From the NCBI GenBank assembly GCA_021397835.1, contig JAJFZO010000363.1, positions 62,001-126,000 of the forward strand: DNA of 64,000 bases, given 5' to 3'. The notes beneath the pieces were generated by a model. That model was given only the letters and a program-made list of their open reading frames with translations, searched no databases and was not told where the DNA came from. The stretch is from Moringa oleifera (taxonomy: Eukaryota; Streptophyta; Magnoliopsida; Brassicales; Moringaceae). Each line of letters begins with the position of its first letter. Position 1 is the stretch's first letter. Below, one piece after another: positions 40,201 to 50,743 of this stretch. Position numbers and translations under genes: made by a program.

Positions 40201-43200
40201 AACCAACAAGTTGGAGACTTTACAAAGGAAATTCCTTTGGGGAAATGTGAGGGAGTGCTATAAATTCCATCTAATTGAGTGGGAAGTAGTAGTCCAACCT
40301 TTTAAGAGAGGAGGATTAAGGATCAAAAGGCTATCTCTTTTCAACAAAGCTCTACTGGGGAAGTGGCTTTGGATATTCATGTTGGAGAAGAATGCCTTAT
40401 GGAGGTGGGTCATTAAAATTAAGTATGGGAAGTTGGAGAATGATGGATGACCAAAATTGTTAAAGGTACTCACAAATCTGGTGTAAAGAGGACAACCAAA
40501 AAATGTTGGGATGACTTTAAACTAGAGTTCAAGTTCAAAGTGGGAAGGGGAGATACGATAAGATTCTGGCATGATAAATGGTGTGGGGAGGTACCATTGA
40601 AAGAGGCATTTTCAGCTATATTCTCTTTAGCATACTTGAAGGAAGCATGAGTTATGGAATGTAGAGCGGATGATGCAGTGGGAAGACACTGGGTTGTCCA
40701 GTTCAGAAGGAATGTTCAAGATTGAGAGGTTGAGTAGTTGGAAAGATTTATGGCAAATATTCACAACGGAGAGAATGCAGATTTCACAGTTAGATCATAT
40801 CACAAGAGCATGCACAAGGGAAGGGAAAGGAAGTTATTCCCATGGAGACAGATCCGGAAAAAAAGTCCCCCTCATAGTCGTTTTTTTCACTTGGGAGGTA
40901 GTACATGGGAAGACACTAACGATTGATAATATGAGAAAATGAGGCAAGATTATTGTGAATCAATGTTATTTACGCAAAGAACAGGAAAAATCTGTTGTCC
41001 ACTTGCTGTTGACTTGTACATAGACGTCTCAGTTATGGGAAGCAGTATTGAAATTATTGGGGCTATCTTGGGCAATTGCAGGTTCTATCGAATCAAAATG
41101 ATACGCATGGATGGGACTAGGAGGGGAAGAGATCAGAGATGATTGTTGAAGATGACTCCCTATGTTATATTCTAAAGCATTTGGTGTGAAAGGAATAGGA
41201 AAGCGTTTGATAACATAATAACACCAAGTGGCATGCCATATGAGTTTTGGCTTAGAGTATTGAAGTTTTGGGGTACAGGGGATAATTTTGTAGATGAGGA
41301 GGTTACAACTGAATTTATAGATCTGTTAATCAAACACTATTAGACATAATGTAACAGGTTGCACCCCCTTGTTACCAGTAAATAATACACTTTAACTAAT
41401 TTCTACTCATAAAGAAGGTTTGACAGCAATGGGGGAACATCATTGTCTTTCTTTATAGCTTCCTCAAGGTCTAATGCTTTAAGATATACTGCCATTTTAA
41501 TAGCCCAAGCTTAATTGTCATTACTATCAAAACTTGGTGGTACGACAGGAGAAAGATGTTTCAATTTCCATTTCTTAAAGATTATTGTATTTCTGGTTTT
41601 TGGGTTATCTTGGTTCTTGTTCATATTTGGATTCAAATCCCTCAAGAAGAAGGCTCTGATACCAAATTGTTGTTATAGCAAAGGAAAAAATGTCATCACT
41701 ACATTGATCTTTATATAGAGCTAAAACATAATAAAAAAGAAAGACAATTTGCTAATTTCAGCCATGTCTAACTGATTCTCAATATCAAGCAATAACAAAA
41801 ATATGCAAAAAATATCTCCAAAAGACACTTTATTTGTTTATGACTATAGCAACCTAAGGCACGTTTTCAGGATATTAAGACAAAGATCAAGCACCATTTG
41901 AATGCCACAAGCAACATGCCCATAAGCACACAAGTTAACAATTACAAGGTTGACATAAGCCTGAGCCAGAAAACCTAGAATGTTGTCTAGTTTATTCCAC
42001 CAACAACAAGTACACAAAGAGGATTAAGCACATGAAGCCACAATGCTATATTTGTAGATTATAACTATAAGAATGTGATTGACAAAGCACCAGAAAAGTG
42101 CACTTTAAATTGGTGGCAAATCAATATCCACATGATAAATTTTGATTAAAAATCAAACTTTGGAGAAATGCTTACCAGTCTTCCCACAAATACACAGCAC
42201 GCTCTTCTCCACTTTGTTCATTTAATAAGCGAAGGACCTGAAAGCAAAAGAGTAATTTTTCATATTATACTTAATCCATTCAAGCAGTGAAGTGCCTTGA
42301 TGAACAAGACATTTGTATAAACCTTATAGGGGCTTTGAGCAACAACAACGCTAACAGGTCCACGCTTCTCAGATACCTGTGTATCAAAGATATATTGCAA
42401 CAAGAATTAATATATAAGAATGAAATGTAGACTCCATCAACCCATAAAGGAAACCATACCTCCAAAGTAGAAGCATACCTCCAATACAAGGAAATACCTA
42501 CTCGAAGATGTCCCTACGACCATTTGTGATTGATCAATTGCCACATTTTTTAAAGTAGGTTCAGCTTTTAAAGGCTTTTCATATCCATATCTATCCTGAA
42601 CTTTGGATGAATATGTCTTCTTGTCATTAGCTATTGAGTCATCAATGGAGACGACGTCTTCCACTTGATCTAAAAGTTCAAGTAATGCCTGTATAGAAAT
42701 ATAAAAGAAACATTTTAGTGATAAAAGAAGTAACCCTCATTTGAAAATATCCATGATCATCTTCACAATAAAATATGAAGCATCTCAACTGAATAAGTAA
42801 ACTTAGCTAGTCAAATGTGAAACCAAAAGAAAAAAAGCATGGAAAAGCAACATAGGTACAACAATATGATATGTTATGTCATCTCACTGGAACCAAAAAT
42901 TGTCAGCAAACCTTTTTGTGTTGCCTGAAGCCTGGCTGATTAGATGGTCCACTGCATGCAGCAGCCTGAGCAAGCTACATTTCAATCACAGCATGTATGA
43001 GACAAAATTTTAAAACCTACTCTTACGTTGAGGAACAAAAAAAGGCAAAATTAAAGAACAAACTACTGAGCCTTATAATTCTTGAGTGGTTTTGATTAAA
43101 GAAAAATACTAGGAATGCATCAATTCAGCTGAGCAAAATATAATGTGAGACTTCACTGGAGATTTTTGTTTCACTTTTCATATTTTGCTTTCCTGTCTCC

Positions 43201-44537
43201 TAAAATCTTTAATTGCCTTATATATTTATTCTACAAACCCAAACATGAAAATGAAATATTGATGCTCAAGACAATGAAACATAATTTTACCTTATCATGG
43301 CAATATGGCAAAGACGGTGGAGTTCGGAAGGGACTTTGTTGGGTAGCTAAAGAGTCAATCCTATCGCCAATGATGCCATGAAGATCAGCATTCTGATTGT
43401 GGTTTACCCCTTTCAAGTCCCCATTCATACAAACCAAAGATCTTTGGGAAGCCTTTTTTGTGGGGGAAGAAAGCCACTTCTCAACCTTGCTAGCTGTACC
43501 AGGAGAAGTGCATAGGCCCTGCACCATTTATTAGCAGATGACGAAACTATAGTATTAGGACAAAATAATAGAAGCAAAAATCAGCATCTGCACATGCCTT
43601 GTTCTGGGAGCATTGACGAATATTCAGAGAGCAGAGCCTTGATGAATCTGCCAACGTTTTCACCATCTTTGGCATTTTCTTTGAAACTGCTTGCAGTCTT
43701 TCATTCACAGGAGAAATTCTCCATGTGACCTCATCACCTCCATCATCCTGGGTTTGCTTTACCAACTGCAACAATAATTAGGTTCAACAAATATCATCAT
43801 AATAATAATAATAAAACTAAAGCATTAGCATCAATCACCATGTAAGACCCACCCATGAAAACTTAAAGCATTTCAACCAAAGGAAATCCCGAAAAAATGG
43901 TTACAGGAAATACAAGGAATTTGCTACTGCAATATACAATAAAGATGAACTAGGGATTAGAAGTTACCATTCCAGGAGAGAACCTGATGCGCTTGAGAGA
44001 CACGGACTTGGAGGTATCAGGCGACACATAGGTCGGTTCCTCTTCGGCACTAGTACCAACAGTGACAAGGTTATCAGGAGGTGCATTATGAAAAGGAATG
44101 TTCAACCGATTTGCAGGTCTTTGAGACACCGAAATTGAATTATCCACATTCATTGTAGTTGAAATGCGTGCTGTTTTGGGGTTTTGCAAAGTTGAATCAG
44201 CGAAATCGATGAGGTTTGGAGGCTGGAAAGCTAAATTATTCGGATTAAGAGTAATGGAAGTCGAAACATGATTAGGGTTTTCATGTAGAGCGAAGGTGGT
44301 AGTTGTTGGATCATCTATAGGGTTTATGGAGGTGGAAGGGGCACTTTCAGGAGCTGGTATGGCAGCATTAGGGAGAGAGGATCGATTTTGGGAAGCTAAG
44401 AGAGCATTTTGGAAGTGGCGCTCGAAGAAGTGTTGGATACCGAACTTGGAAGGCTGGGATGGTTGGTTTGATGCAGTACTTGATTTCTTTGAGGCAGAAG
44501 TAGAAGAAGAAGACTTTAGTTTCTTTCTTGGAGGCAT
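22230..44537 (-). CDS. DNA2: DNA2/JHS1 replication helicase-nuclease
   Basis: DNA2 trims Okazaki-fragment flaps and resects breaks in the nucleus. 34 exons, minus strand: 44537-43968, 43765-43598, 43518-43291, 42974-42912, 42688-42479, 42376-42323, 42237-42176, 32554-32422, 32249-32139, 32014-31918, 31668-31586, 31025-30960, 30615-30460, 30325-30270, 30109-30052, 29976-29866, 29773-29717, 28820-28686, 28579-28328, 27491-27417, 27237-27116, 26996-26924, 26836-26732, 26566-26399, 25393-25324, 25239-25088, 24825-24748, 24663-24571, 24486-24349, 23725-23686, 23600-23527, 23022-22894, 22713-22594, 22388-22230; 1421 residues, no breaks. RecB-type nuclease residues: D635 (GVIDAS), E657 and K659 (LEFKTGK). 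Iron-sulfur cysteines C747, C750, C756 (CxxCx5C). Helicase: Walker A GMPGTGKT (about 1027), DEAGQ (about 1137), [26 protein letters not shown] (ends 1369). The N-terminus has a basic patch and a PCNA-binding-like motif (residues 31-38). Introns 2 and 13 appear to be GC-AG; intron 7 is 9.6 kb and holds retroelements. The donor of exon 19 has a near alternative. Confidence 0.97.
23170..23191. repeat. TA microsatellite in DNA2 intron 31
   Basis: An A run followed by about ten TA units inside the intron between DNA2 exons 31 and 32. Confidence 0.9.
32699..32839 (-). repeat. 3' LTR remnant of the copia element
   Basis: On the plus strand it begins TGTTGTTATA and ends TGATCCTCA. It aligns with 41668-41781 through shared blocks, including CTTTATATAGAGC and AATTTG, with gaps of about 47 bp and 28 bp. 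RNase H coding ends just outside it, as expected. Confidence 0.7.
35980..41414 (+). mobile_element. L1-type LINE inserted in the copia gag region
   Basis: A 5.4-kb non-LTR element flanked by a perfect 10-bp direct repeat AAGGTTTGAC (35970-35979 and 41415-41424). The order is: an ORF1-like part ([19 protein letters not shown] in one frame, about 36140-36200); an endonuclease start ([10 protein letters not shown], from about 37754); reverse transcriptase (39128-40060, with [23 protein letters not shown], the palm motif as FTND); and the zinc-binding region typical of plant L1 ([10 protein letters not shown], about 40560-40595). The 3' end is ...CTCATAAAG, a possible remnant of an A-rich tail. 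Stops and frameshifts break every long frame, so it is inactive. It lies opposite in strand to DNA2 and to the copia host. Confidence 0.92.
37756..37923 (+). repeat. 57-bp tandem repeat, three copies, in the LINE endonuclease region
   Basis: Three head-to-tail copies with a period of exactly 57 bp, starting at GGATATTATTTGTCT (37756, 37813, 37870). The third copy is the most diverged. The unit is 19 codons long and repeats the endonuclease segment containing ICLQETK. Confidence 0.9.
41668..41781 (-). repeat. 5' LTR remnant of the copia element
   Basis: It lies next to the primer-binding site complementary to initiator tRNA-Met (41652-41664). It starts with TGAGAATCA on the minus strand, matching TGAGGATCA of the other copy. 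Only about 114 bp remain, very short for a copia LTR. Confidence 0.7.
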
Positions 44538-44669
44538 TTTTTCCCCCCCTTTTTCTTATGCTGCTATTCAAGAGAAGCAACTGCTATTGCAGTTTTGTGG
44601 CGAAGAAAGGAAAGAGGGAACAGTGAAGCGTAGCCATTTGTGAATTCTGATGTGCGTGATTGTTGGCAC

Positions 44670-44677
44670 TTCCCGCC
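44670..44677 (-). promoter_or_regulatory. E2F-like site upstream of DNA2
   Basis: TTCCCGCC, read on the plus strand (GGCGGGAA on the minus strand), is a core E2F site within CTTCCCGCCCAAAG. It lies 133 bp upstream of the DNA2 start codon. DNA2 is a replication gene, so E2F control is reasonable but inferred. Confidence 0.6.
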
Positions 44678-44736
44678 CAAAGTCACATGGTTTCTGATTA
44701 GGCGGAGTATTTCAACGGGTTGGATCGGGTGGAGGC

Positions 44737-44795
44737 GGCCCACGTTAATGCAGCATAGTCGGTGCAGTCACAGTCTTGAATCCAGTTGCGGCCCA
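44737..44795 (-). promoter_or_regulatory. Two site II (TGGGCC) elements upstream of DNA2
   Basis: GGCCCA occurs at 44737-44742 and 44790-44795, i.e. TGGGCC on the DNA2 strand, 200-258 bp upstream of its start. Site II elements next to E2F sites are known in plant S-phase genes such as PCNA and are bound by TCP factors. Confidence 0.45.
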
Positions 44796-45059
44796 ACTCC
44801 ATCCCTTCGCTTCTCAACACCCACCATCGCTCCTCGCTCCTCGCTCCACCAATGTCACACGTTCAGGTTGAGCCATTAATGCCATTAATACTAATACATG
44901 TACACATTGCACACTTGACACTGCACAATTGCGACTCAACTTTCTTTCTTTCTCTTTTTTCCTTTTTTTTTTTTTTTTGATCTTAAGGCATGTGTACGCT
45001 TGCCTGCGATCATGACAGCATGCATAACTGATTCATGTTCAAATCTTCTACATGTTCGA
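44796..45059. other. Spacer between the DNA2 promoter and the hAT element
   Basis: This stretch contains a pyrimidine tract with a long T run (about 44940-44980) and no gene. Confidence 0.5.
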
Positions 45060-45689
45060 ATTGGAAGTAGACCTGATCGTGATACGGGTTTGATTCGATT
45101 TCGATTCCCAACCGTCGGTTCAAGATTCAAAGTTAGAATAAACCGAAACTTGAACCGTTAGGCTGCGATTCTGGTTAAAATTCCGTTTAAAAGTGATTCA
45201 GGGTTCGGTTCAGGTTTTGGTTCATTAGCAGTTTAAGTTTCGGTTTGGTTTTGGTTCATAGGCGGTTCAGGTTTCTGTTTTGGTTCAGGTTCGGTTTAAA
45301 TTTCGATTCAGTTCAGGTTTAGTTCAAGGATGGTTTAAAATAGGTTTCGGTTTTGGTTCGGTTCAAAATAGGTTCAAATTTTAGTTCATACACACTTGAA
45401 CCAAATTAAATAGCTAATTTAATAAAGATACTTAATCTAATGAAGATATATTTTTATATAAAAATACATAATTTAATAAAGTCAAATTAAATAGATATTT
45501 AAAAAAATAAATAATTTAAATTAAACTTGCACTTAATTTTTATCAAAATTAAGTTGCCTACGTATCCCCTTGTATTAGAGGAATTAAAGTCCAGGTAATT
45601 CTCTTACCTTTTGAAAACTGGGATGTTCACTAATCATTGCGGGTGTCTTCGGTGGTATGTTCATTTTTCAATAAATCATAATTTAATTC

Positions 45690-47795
45690 TTGATCTATTT
45701 CTTATTGTCGAAATTATGCTTTTATCCGATCATCAAGACAAACTTGGGCTTGAATGAAATTCGGACTCATGCATGAGTGCCTTTGATCTAATACATTTCC
45801 TCCAATACTAAACTCTTGTTCCATAGCAACTGTAGAAATCGGTGTTGCAAGAATTTGCTTAGTTATAATAGCCAAAATTAGAAAATATCTTTCATGTTTT
45901 TTTCACCATTGCAGAATATTGAAATCATTATCTTCATCAACAAACTCAAAAGAAGTTATTAAATAATTCTCAAGCTCAGAATTTGAGCTTGATGAAGATG
46001 AACCTCGTAATTTTTTTATTTTTTGAAACAATAATTGATACCCCTTACCAACTTTTGATGATGAAACTTGAGATGAATTATCAATTTCTGTAACACTAAT
46101 ATTATCATATTAACCATAAAGTCTATGATGTTCATTATAAATTGAATAAAATAAATTTTTAATATTTGCAATCATAATTATAATATCTACATCTATTTGT
46201 AAACAATTATAATGGCGAGTTAAATATTCACTCAAATGAACTAATTTACAACGTGGATCAAATACTAACCCAAGCAAATATATAATTAGAATATTAAAAT
46301 AATACTCTAACCATTTATCTTTCATAACTTGAATGCAATTAAGTAATTCTTCATCTTTTTCATATTTATCAAATTGAGCAACAATATTAATAGCTTCAAT
46401 AATAAATAAATTGATAGTAGGATAATATATACGTGATAAAGAATTAGTAGCATCATTAAAAAAATTTAATAGTTGGCAAATTTTTGTACACATATTTTAT
46501 TATTGAGGACGAAAAATAATAGTACTAACATTATGTCGCATAAAATCACATAGTAATTCTTTATATGCATCACTTTCACAAAATAATTTATATGTAGAAT
46601 TCTAACGAGTAGGAATATCATGCGAAAATTTTATGGAATGCATAGCATGACTAAAACAAAATTTAGCCCATACTTTCATTGCTTTGGGATGTTTTCATAA
46701 ATAATGCAATGCTTCTCTAATAGGTACGATAGCATAATTAAGTAATTTTAACCCACTTTGAGCCTATAAATTTAAAACATGATAAGCACATCTTTGATGA
46801 AAAAATCGATCACCAAAGTAAGGATTACATAAAGTTAGTAACTGAAGAATAACTGCAGTATTATTAGAAGCATTATCAAAACCAATTGCAAAAATTTTAT
46901 TATCAATTTTATACTCTTCAAAAATACTTTTAAGCATCAAATATATATTATCGACAGTATAAGCCTCATCAAAAATTCTAAATGCAAAAATTCGTTTTTG
47001 TATTGTCTAATCATTATCCATGTAATGACAAGTTAAACCTATGTAAGAATGTGTTTGCCAATGATCACTTCATATATCGACACATACAGAAACACGACCT
47101 TGATAATTTTTAAAATATTTGACTAAATCTTTTTTTTTTATAAGGATCAAAAAGCGTGCGTGTGTGAGAGTAGATCTAAGAACATGACTTGCAGCAGGAT
47201 TTAATGCTTTTTGACAATAATTAATAAAACCAGCTTTTTCATCAAAACTAAAAGATAAGTGCTCAACAGCAACCATCTATGTTAATTTTTCTCTATTATT
47301 TATATCTGTACAGTTAAATAATTGATTATTAGAAGTAGCATACCTTGCTATTTGTTGTTAACCATATCATTTTGATTTTGCAGCTTCTGTAGGATGTTTG
47401 CTATTAATATGCATTCGATATGTGCCACATCCTCCAAATTTTGACAATTTAAATTCTTTTGAATAATAATTACAAACAACTACCTTTGTTCCATCCGATT
47501 TATCAATCTTTTTCATATAAATTTTGAACAAATCAGACTTTTTTCGTTTTTTTTTTAATTTCTTCAATATTTTCCTTAGGAATTTGAATATCAAAATGAG
47601 GAGGAATTAAAGCAGATTGACTTTCGAAATTTGGTTAATAAATTCTAAAAAGATGATTGGGATTTGTTTCTTCAACAAAAGATTGATGTTGAAAAAATTC
47701 ATAATAAGCATCAGTATCGAAATGATACTTTTATTGAGTATAACTTCTTTATTTTTAGAAGAGATAGATTTTTTTGAAGAACTACCGCTTGCCAT
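45690..47795 (-). pseudogene. hAT transposase pseudogene (BED zinc finger, RICESLEEPER-like)
   Basis: The reading starts at ATG 47795 (MASGSSSKK). The BED finger near 47500-47400 has its second zinc ligand changed to Tyr (CNYY where the family has CNYC), followed by GTYRMHINSKHP. Further on are the hAT core (LSFSFDEKAGFINYCQKAL, about 47260-47200; FAIGFDNASNNTAVI, about 46900-46860; RCAYHVLNL) and the C-terminal dimerisation block (ILATPISTVAMEQEFSIGG, LDQRHSCMSP, about 45860-45750). Several stop codons and frame changes interrupt it, so it cannot encode an active enzyme. Confidence 0.88.
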
Positions 47796-48179
47796 TAAAA
47801 AAATGATTGATAAAAAATAAAATAATCGATTGTAAAAAATAATAATGATAAAAATATTTAAGTATAAAAATTAAAAATATATATATATAATAATTGAGAA
47901 AATGAATAAGACAAATGAATGAATTAACGATAGAGAATTAAAATAATTAAATAAATTAAAAAATTAAAATAAACAAAATGTAAGTAAGAACAAAAATAAA
48001 TAAAATAATCAAATAATTGAATGAGAGAATTGAATGAGAATTGTAAGTGAGAATTGTGTGAAAAAAAAAAAGAAAAAAGTTGAGTATTTATAAATGAAAA
48101 TTAATAATTCAAAAATAAATTTAAATTCAAATTCAAATTCAATTTTTTTTTTCAATTTTCAATGAGTGAAAGAGATTCT

Positions 48180-48545
48180 CTTTCTCTCAATGAGATCTAA
48201 CCTAATAGTAAAGTAGTGTAAAAAAAAGAGATTTTTTCTCTTGCATTAATATTCTCTTCTCTTATACTAATAGTAGAATAGTGTAAGAGAAAAAAAAATC
48301 TCTTTCTCTTATATCTTTCTCTTACACTACTTTCTTTTTCTTTGATAAATAAGATTGAACTGACCGAATTGTCATCTCAATCTTACTAGTGTAAGAGAAA
48401 GAATCTCTCTTTTTCTTACACTAGTGTAATTATATAAAAAAATATTTTTAGTGTAAGAGAATGATCACTTCAATCTTACATTAGTTAAGAAAAAGAATAC
48501 AATTTTGTTTAAAAAAAAAAAAACTCTTTCTCTTACACTAACGTA
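48180..48545. repeat. Cluster of short inverted repeats inside the hAT element
   Basis: The word AGTGTAAGAGAAAGA and its complement TCTTTCTCTTACACT recur at least seven times in both orientations within about 360 bp. One unit reads as a long near-palindrome around ACTAGTGTAAGAGAAAGAATC ... TTTTTCTTACACTAGTG (about 48387-48425). No coding content. Confidence 0.75.
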
Positions 48546-48920
48546 ATTAATGTAAAAAAAAAAATTAAATTTTAAATTTTAATAAAATTAAAAATAAAAA
48601 TAATCATATTTTTATTAAAATAAATATTTTAAAATTAAAATTATTTTTAAAATTTTTAAAATTAATTTTTAATAATTTTTAAAATTAAAAATTTTTAATA
48701 TTTTAAAAATTAATTTAATTAAAAATCAAATCAAAACCGTCGATTTTTAACCGTTGATTCCGATTTAATTTTTACATGAACTATAACCGAATTATTTTTA
48801 AAATGATTTCGATTACGATTCAAAACCAAAACCGATTATACCGATTTTAATTTGATTCAAAATATAACGATTACGATTCGATTCATCGATTTAAACTGAA
48901 CCGTGATCACCTTTTGGAAG

Positions 48921-49277
48921 CAAGGCATAGGGTAAGGCTTCCCCAGATGTTCCCACTGCCACCAAGAACTTTATACAAGTTCTTCATTTCTGTCACTGCA
49001 CCACGCATCCAGACTCAAATTGGATAACCTGTGACAGGTCATTCATCTCGACATCATTGGTCTACCACTACATGAGCTAAAACTATGGAACCAGGGAATC
49101 ATGGCTAACTTACGTTCAACCAAATCACTTTGAATCAGGAGCTTAAATGCACCAATCCAAAATCAAATGAATTATATAAAAACAGAGGTTTTCAAATGTT
49201 CAGCACTGCTTTCACTCAAATAATTGAAGGGAAGGACACAAAGGAGTCCACAAAGTACCAAGCTCTACATGTTCGCA
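48921..49277. other. DCC1 3' flank
   Basis: A short spacer between the hAT element and the DCC1 stop codon; nothing else is seen. Confidence 0.5.
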
Positions 49278-50743
49278 CTATCTTGCACTAAAAACAGGTT
49301 CTGCATCGAGAGTTGACTGTGTTCTTCTCGAGTATTTGAGAAGCATGCCTTCCAAGGAGAGACCTGGAACATTTAGATCCCTGAAATATCGTACAAAAAT
49401 AAAAATGATAAAACTAGTTGTGCAATAGATTAACAGATCAAGAAAGCAGTTAAAGGAATGTAACAACAGCACACAACAAGGAATACTGATCAAGAAACTG
49501 GTAAAAGGAAGATAACATTAGCATTTAGCAAACAGTACTATGCCTGATGTATGGCTGCAAATCTTTCCATTCCCATTTTGCTCGTTGTTTAAAAAGCATG
49601 GAAAAACGTTCAGTTGGAGTAGACGGCAAAGAATGTACACTAAAGGGATGTACCCACATCTCAACACCAACCTTCTCTGTCAAAACTTCACCCTCCAACA
49701 TATCAAAACTTGCTTGCATACATTCTGGAATCTTTTTCTTCCACTCCTCCATGAAGCTCTCTATCTTCTTCTTTCCTCCCCTCAATATTTCTCTTGCAAA
49801 ATGCAAACATACTCGCCTCTGGTCCAAACTCCAGATACAACTTCCTCCCACACCCTCATACGCTTTACTACCATAAAGATGCAAACAATGGCAGGTAAGT
49901 TTGGGGGAGTACCCATCCAATTCCATCACACTCACAACTTCATCTTCCTTAAGAGCATCCAATGACCAATCGTTCAATATCGAATTATGCAACAGCATCC
50001 TCAGCATTGTATCCATGTATTTGTCATCCACAATTCTCCAGTAACCATCAATCTCCACCGCTGAAAGAGTCTCTAGTGCAGTCCTCATTTCAACATCACT
50101 AGCTTGAACCATGTTAACTAGATCATCCCATCTGTACAAATTTGGCTTGCTCTTATCCATCATCCTTGAACCGTCCACCTCTATAGCCTCGTCAGGGCAG
50201 TAAAGATTCTTCAGGAGGAGCAACTTGAGCTTGCCAAGTCGGGGAGCAACTTCGACAAGCTCCATGTTACCAGGTGCAACTTTGATGACAGATGCAACAA
50301 GCTTGTTACAATCTTTCCTACCACAATCTTGTGAATTTTCATAAAATGCAGCATGATCTGCTGGAGGTATAAGGAATACAGAATTAGAAGTTCCAACAAA
50401 CTTTATGGCATAAGTTTTGCACGTAGTGCAAAGAACCGCATCTTCATCGGGCTGTCCTCTTAAACTTACCCTGAAAAAACAAAAGACACAAGAACCTTAG
50501 ATGAATTGGAAACATGACAGTAATCAGTATATTAGTGAAACTAAACAAAGTTCCAGATGTTAAATAAAATTTATTCACTTACCTTTGATTGAGGACATCA
50601 GAGAGGAGATTCTCTTCAAGTTCAAGGAGAATCAGATCATCATGGGGGCCAAAAAGAGGGTGATATACAACAGAAATTGAAGAGCTGGGCTGGAGTTCTA
50701 AAACAGCTGTAGCTCCTCCACAATCTGGCTGTAGTTTCTCCAT
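49278..50743 (-). CDS. DCC1: DCC1, sister-chromatid cohesion subunit of the CTF18 clamp loader
   Basis: DCC1 joins CTF8 and CTF18 in the alternative RFC complex, which loads or unloads PCNA and helps set up cohesion in S phase. Exons (minus): 50743-50583, 50470-49544, 49380-49278; 396 residues. The start (MEKLQPDCGGATAVLELQ) is chosen because the family begins in the same way and no upstream ATG fits. Conserved stretches include LKNLYCPDEAIEVDG, DGYWRIVDDKYMD, LLHNSILNDWSLD and the C-terminal winged-helix region (VHPFSVHSLPSTPTERFSMLF), and the protein ends in LDAEPVFSAR. The second intron appears to begin with GC (CAG followed by GCATAG), because only that junction preserves the conserved YIRDLNVPGLS segment. 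The neighbouring DNA2 is on the same strand about 5 kb upstream, with a hAT transposon in between. Confidence 0.95.

Larger units (their letters stand above)
32699..41781 (-). mobile_element. Decayed Ty1/copia LTR retrotransposon in DNA2 intron 7, split by a LINE
   Basis: Read on the minus strand the parts come in copia order. They are: a 5' LTR remnant (41781-41668); a primer-binding site TGGTATCAGAGCC (41664-41652); gag start (about 41535-41410, with [17 protein letters not shown]); gag continued (about 35970-35690); a zinc knuckle near 35360-35310 whose last Cys is Tyr; GAG-pre-integrase (34982-34695); integrase remnants; reverse transcriptase (about 34030-33830, [18 protein letters not shown]); RNase H (33034-32837, [20 protein letters not shown]); and a 3' LTR remnant. 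Without the inserted LINE it is about 3.6 kb, shorter than usual for copia, and it carries many stops and frameshifts. It lies on the same strand as DNA2. The 5-bp flanks do not match, so the target duplication has decayed or the ends are slightly off. Confidence 0.88.
45068..48912 (-). mobile_element. Decayed hAT transposon with flanking 7-8 bp duplication
   Basis: TTGGAAG occurs at 45061-45067 and 48914-48920; extended to 8 bp it is ATTGGAAG against TTTGGAAG, one mismatch, as expected of an old hAT 8-bp target duplication. The ends are imperfect inverted repeats: left TAGACCTGATCGTGATACGG, right (reverse complement) AGGTGATCACGGTTCAG. Both subterminal regions are dense in short CGGTT/CGATT words (45080-45400 and 48730-48905), typical of hAT ends. 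The transposase remnant is on the minus strand. Total 3845 bp. Confidence 0.85.
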
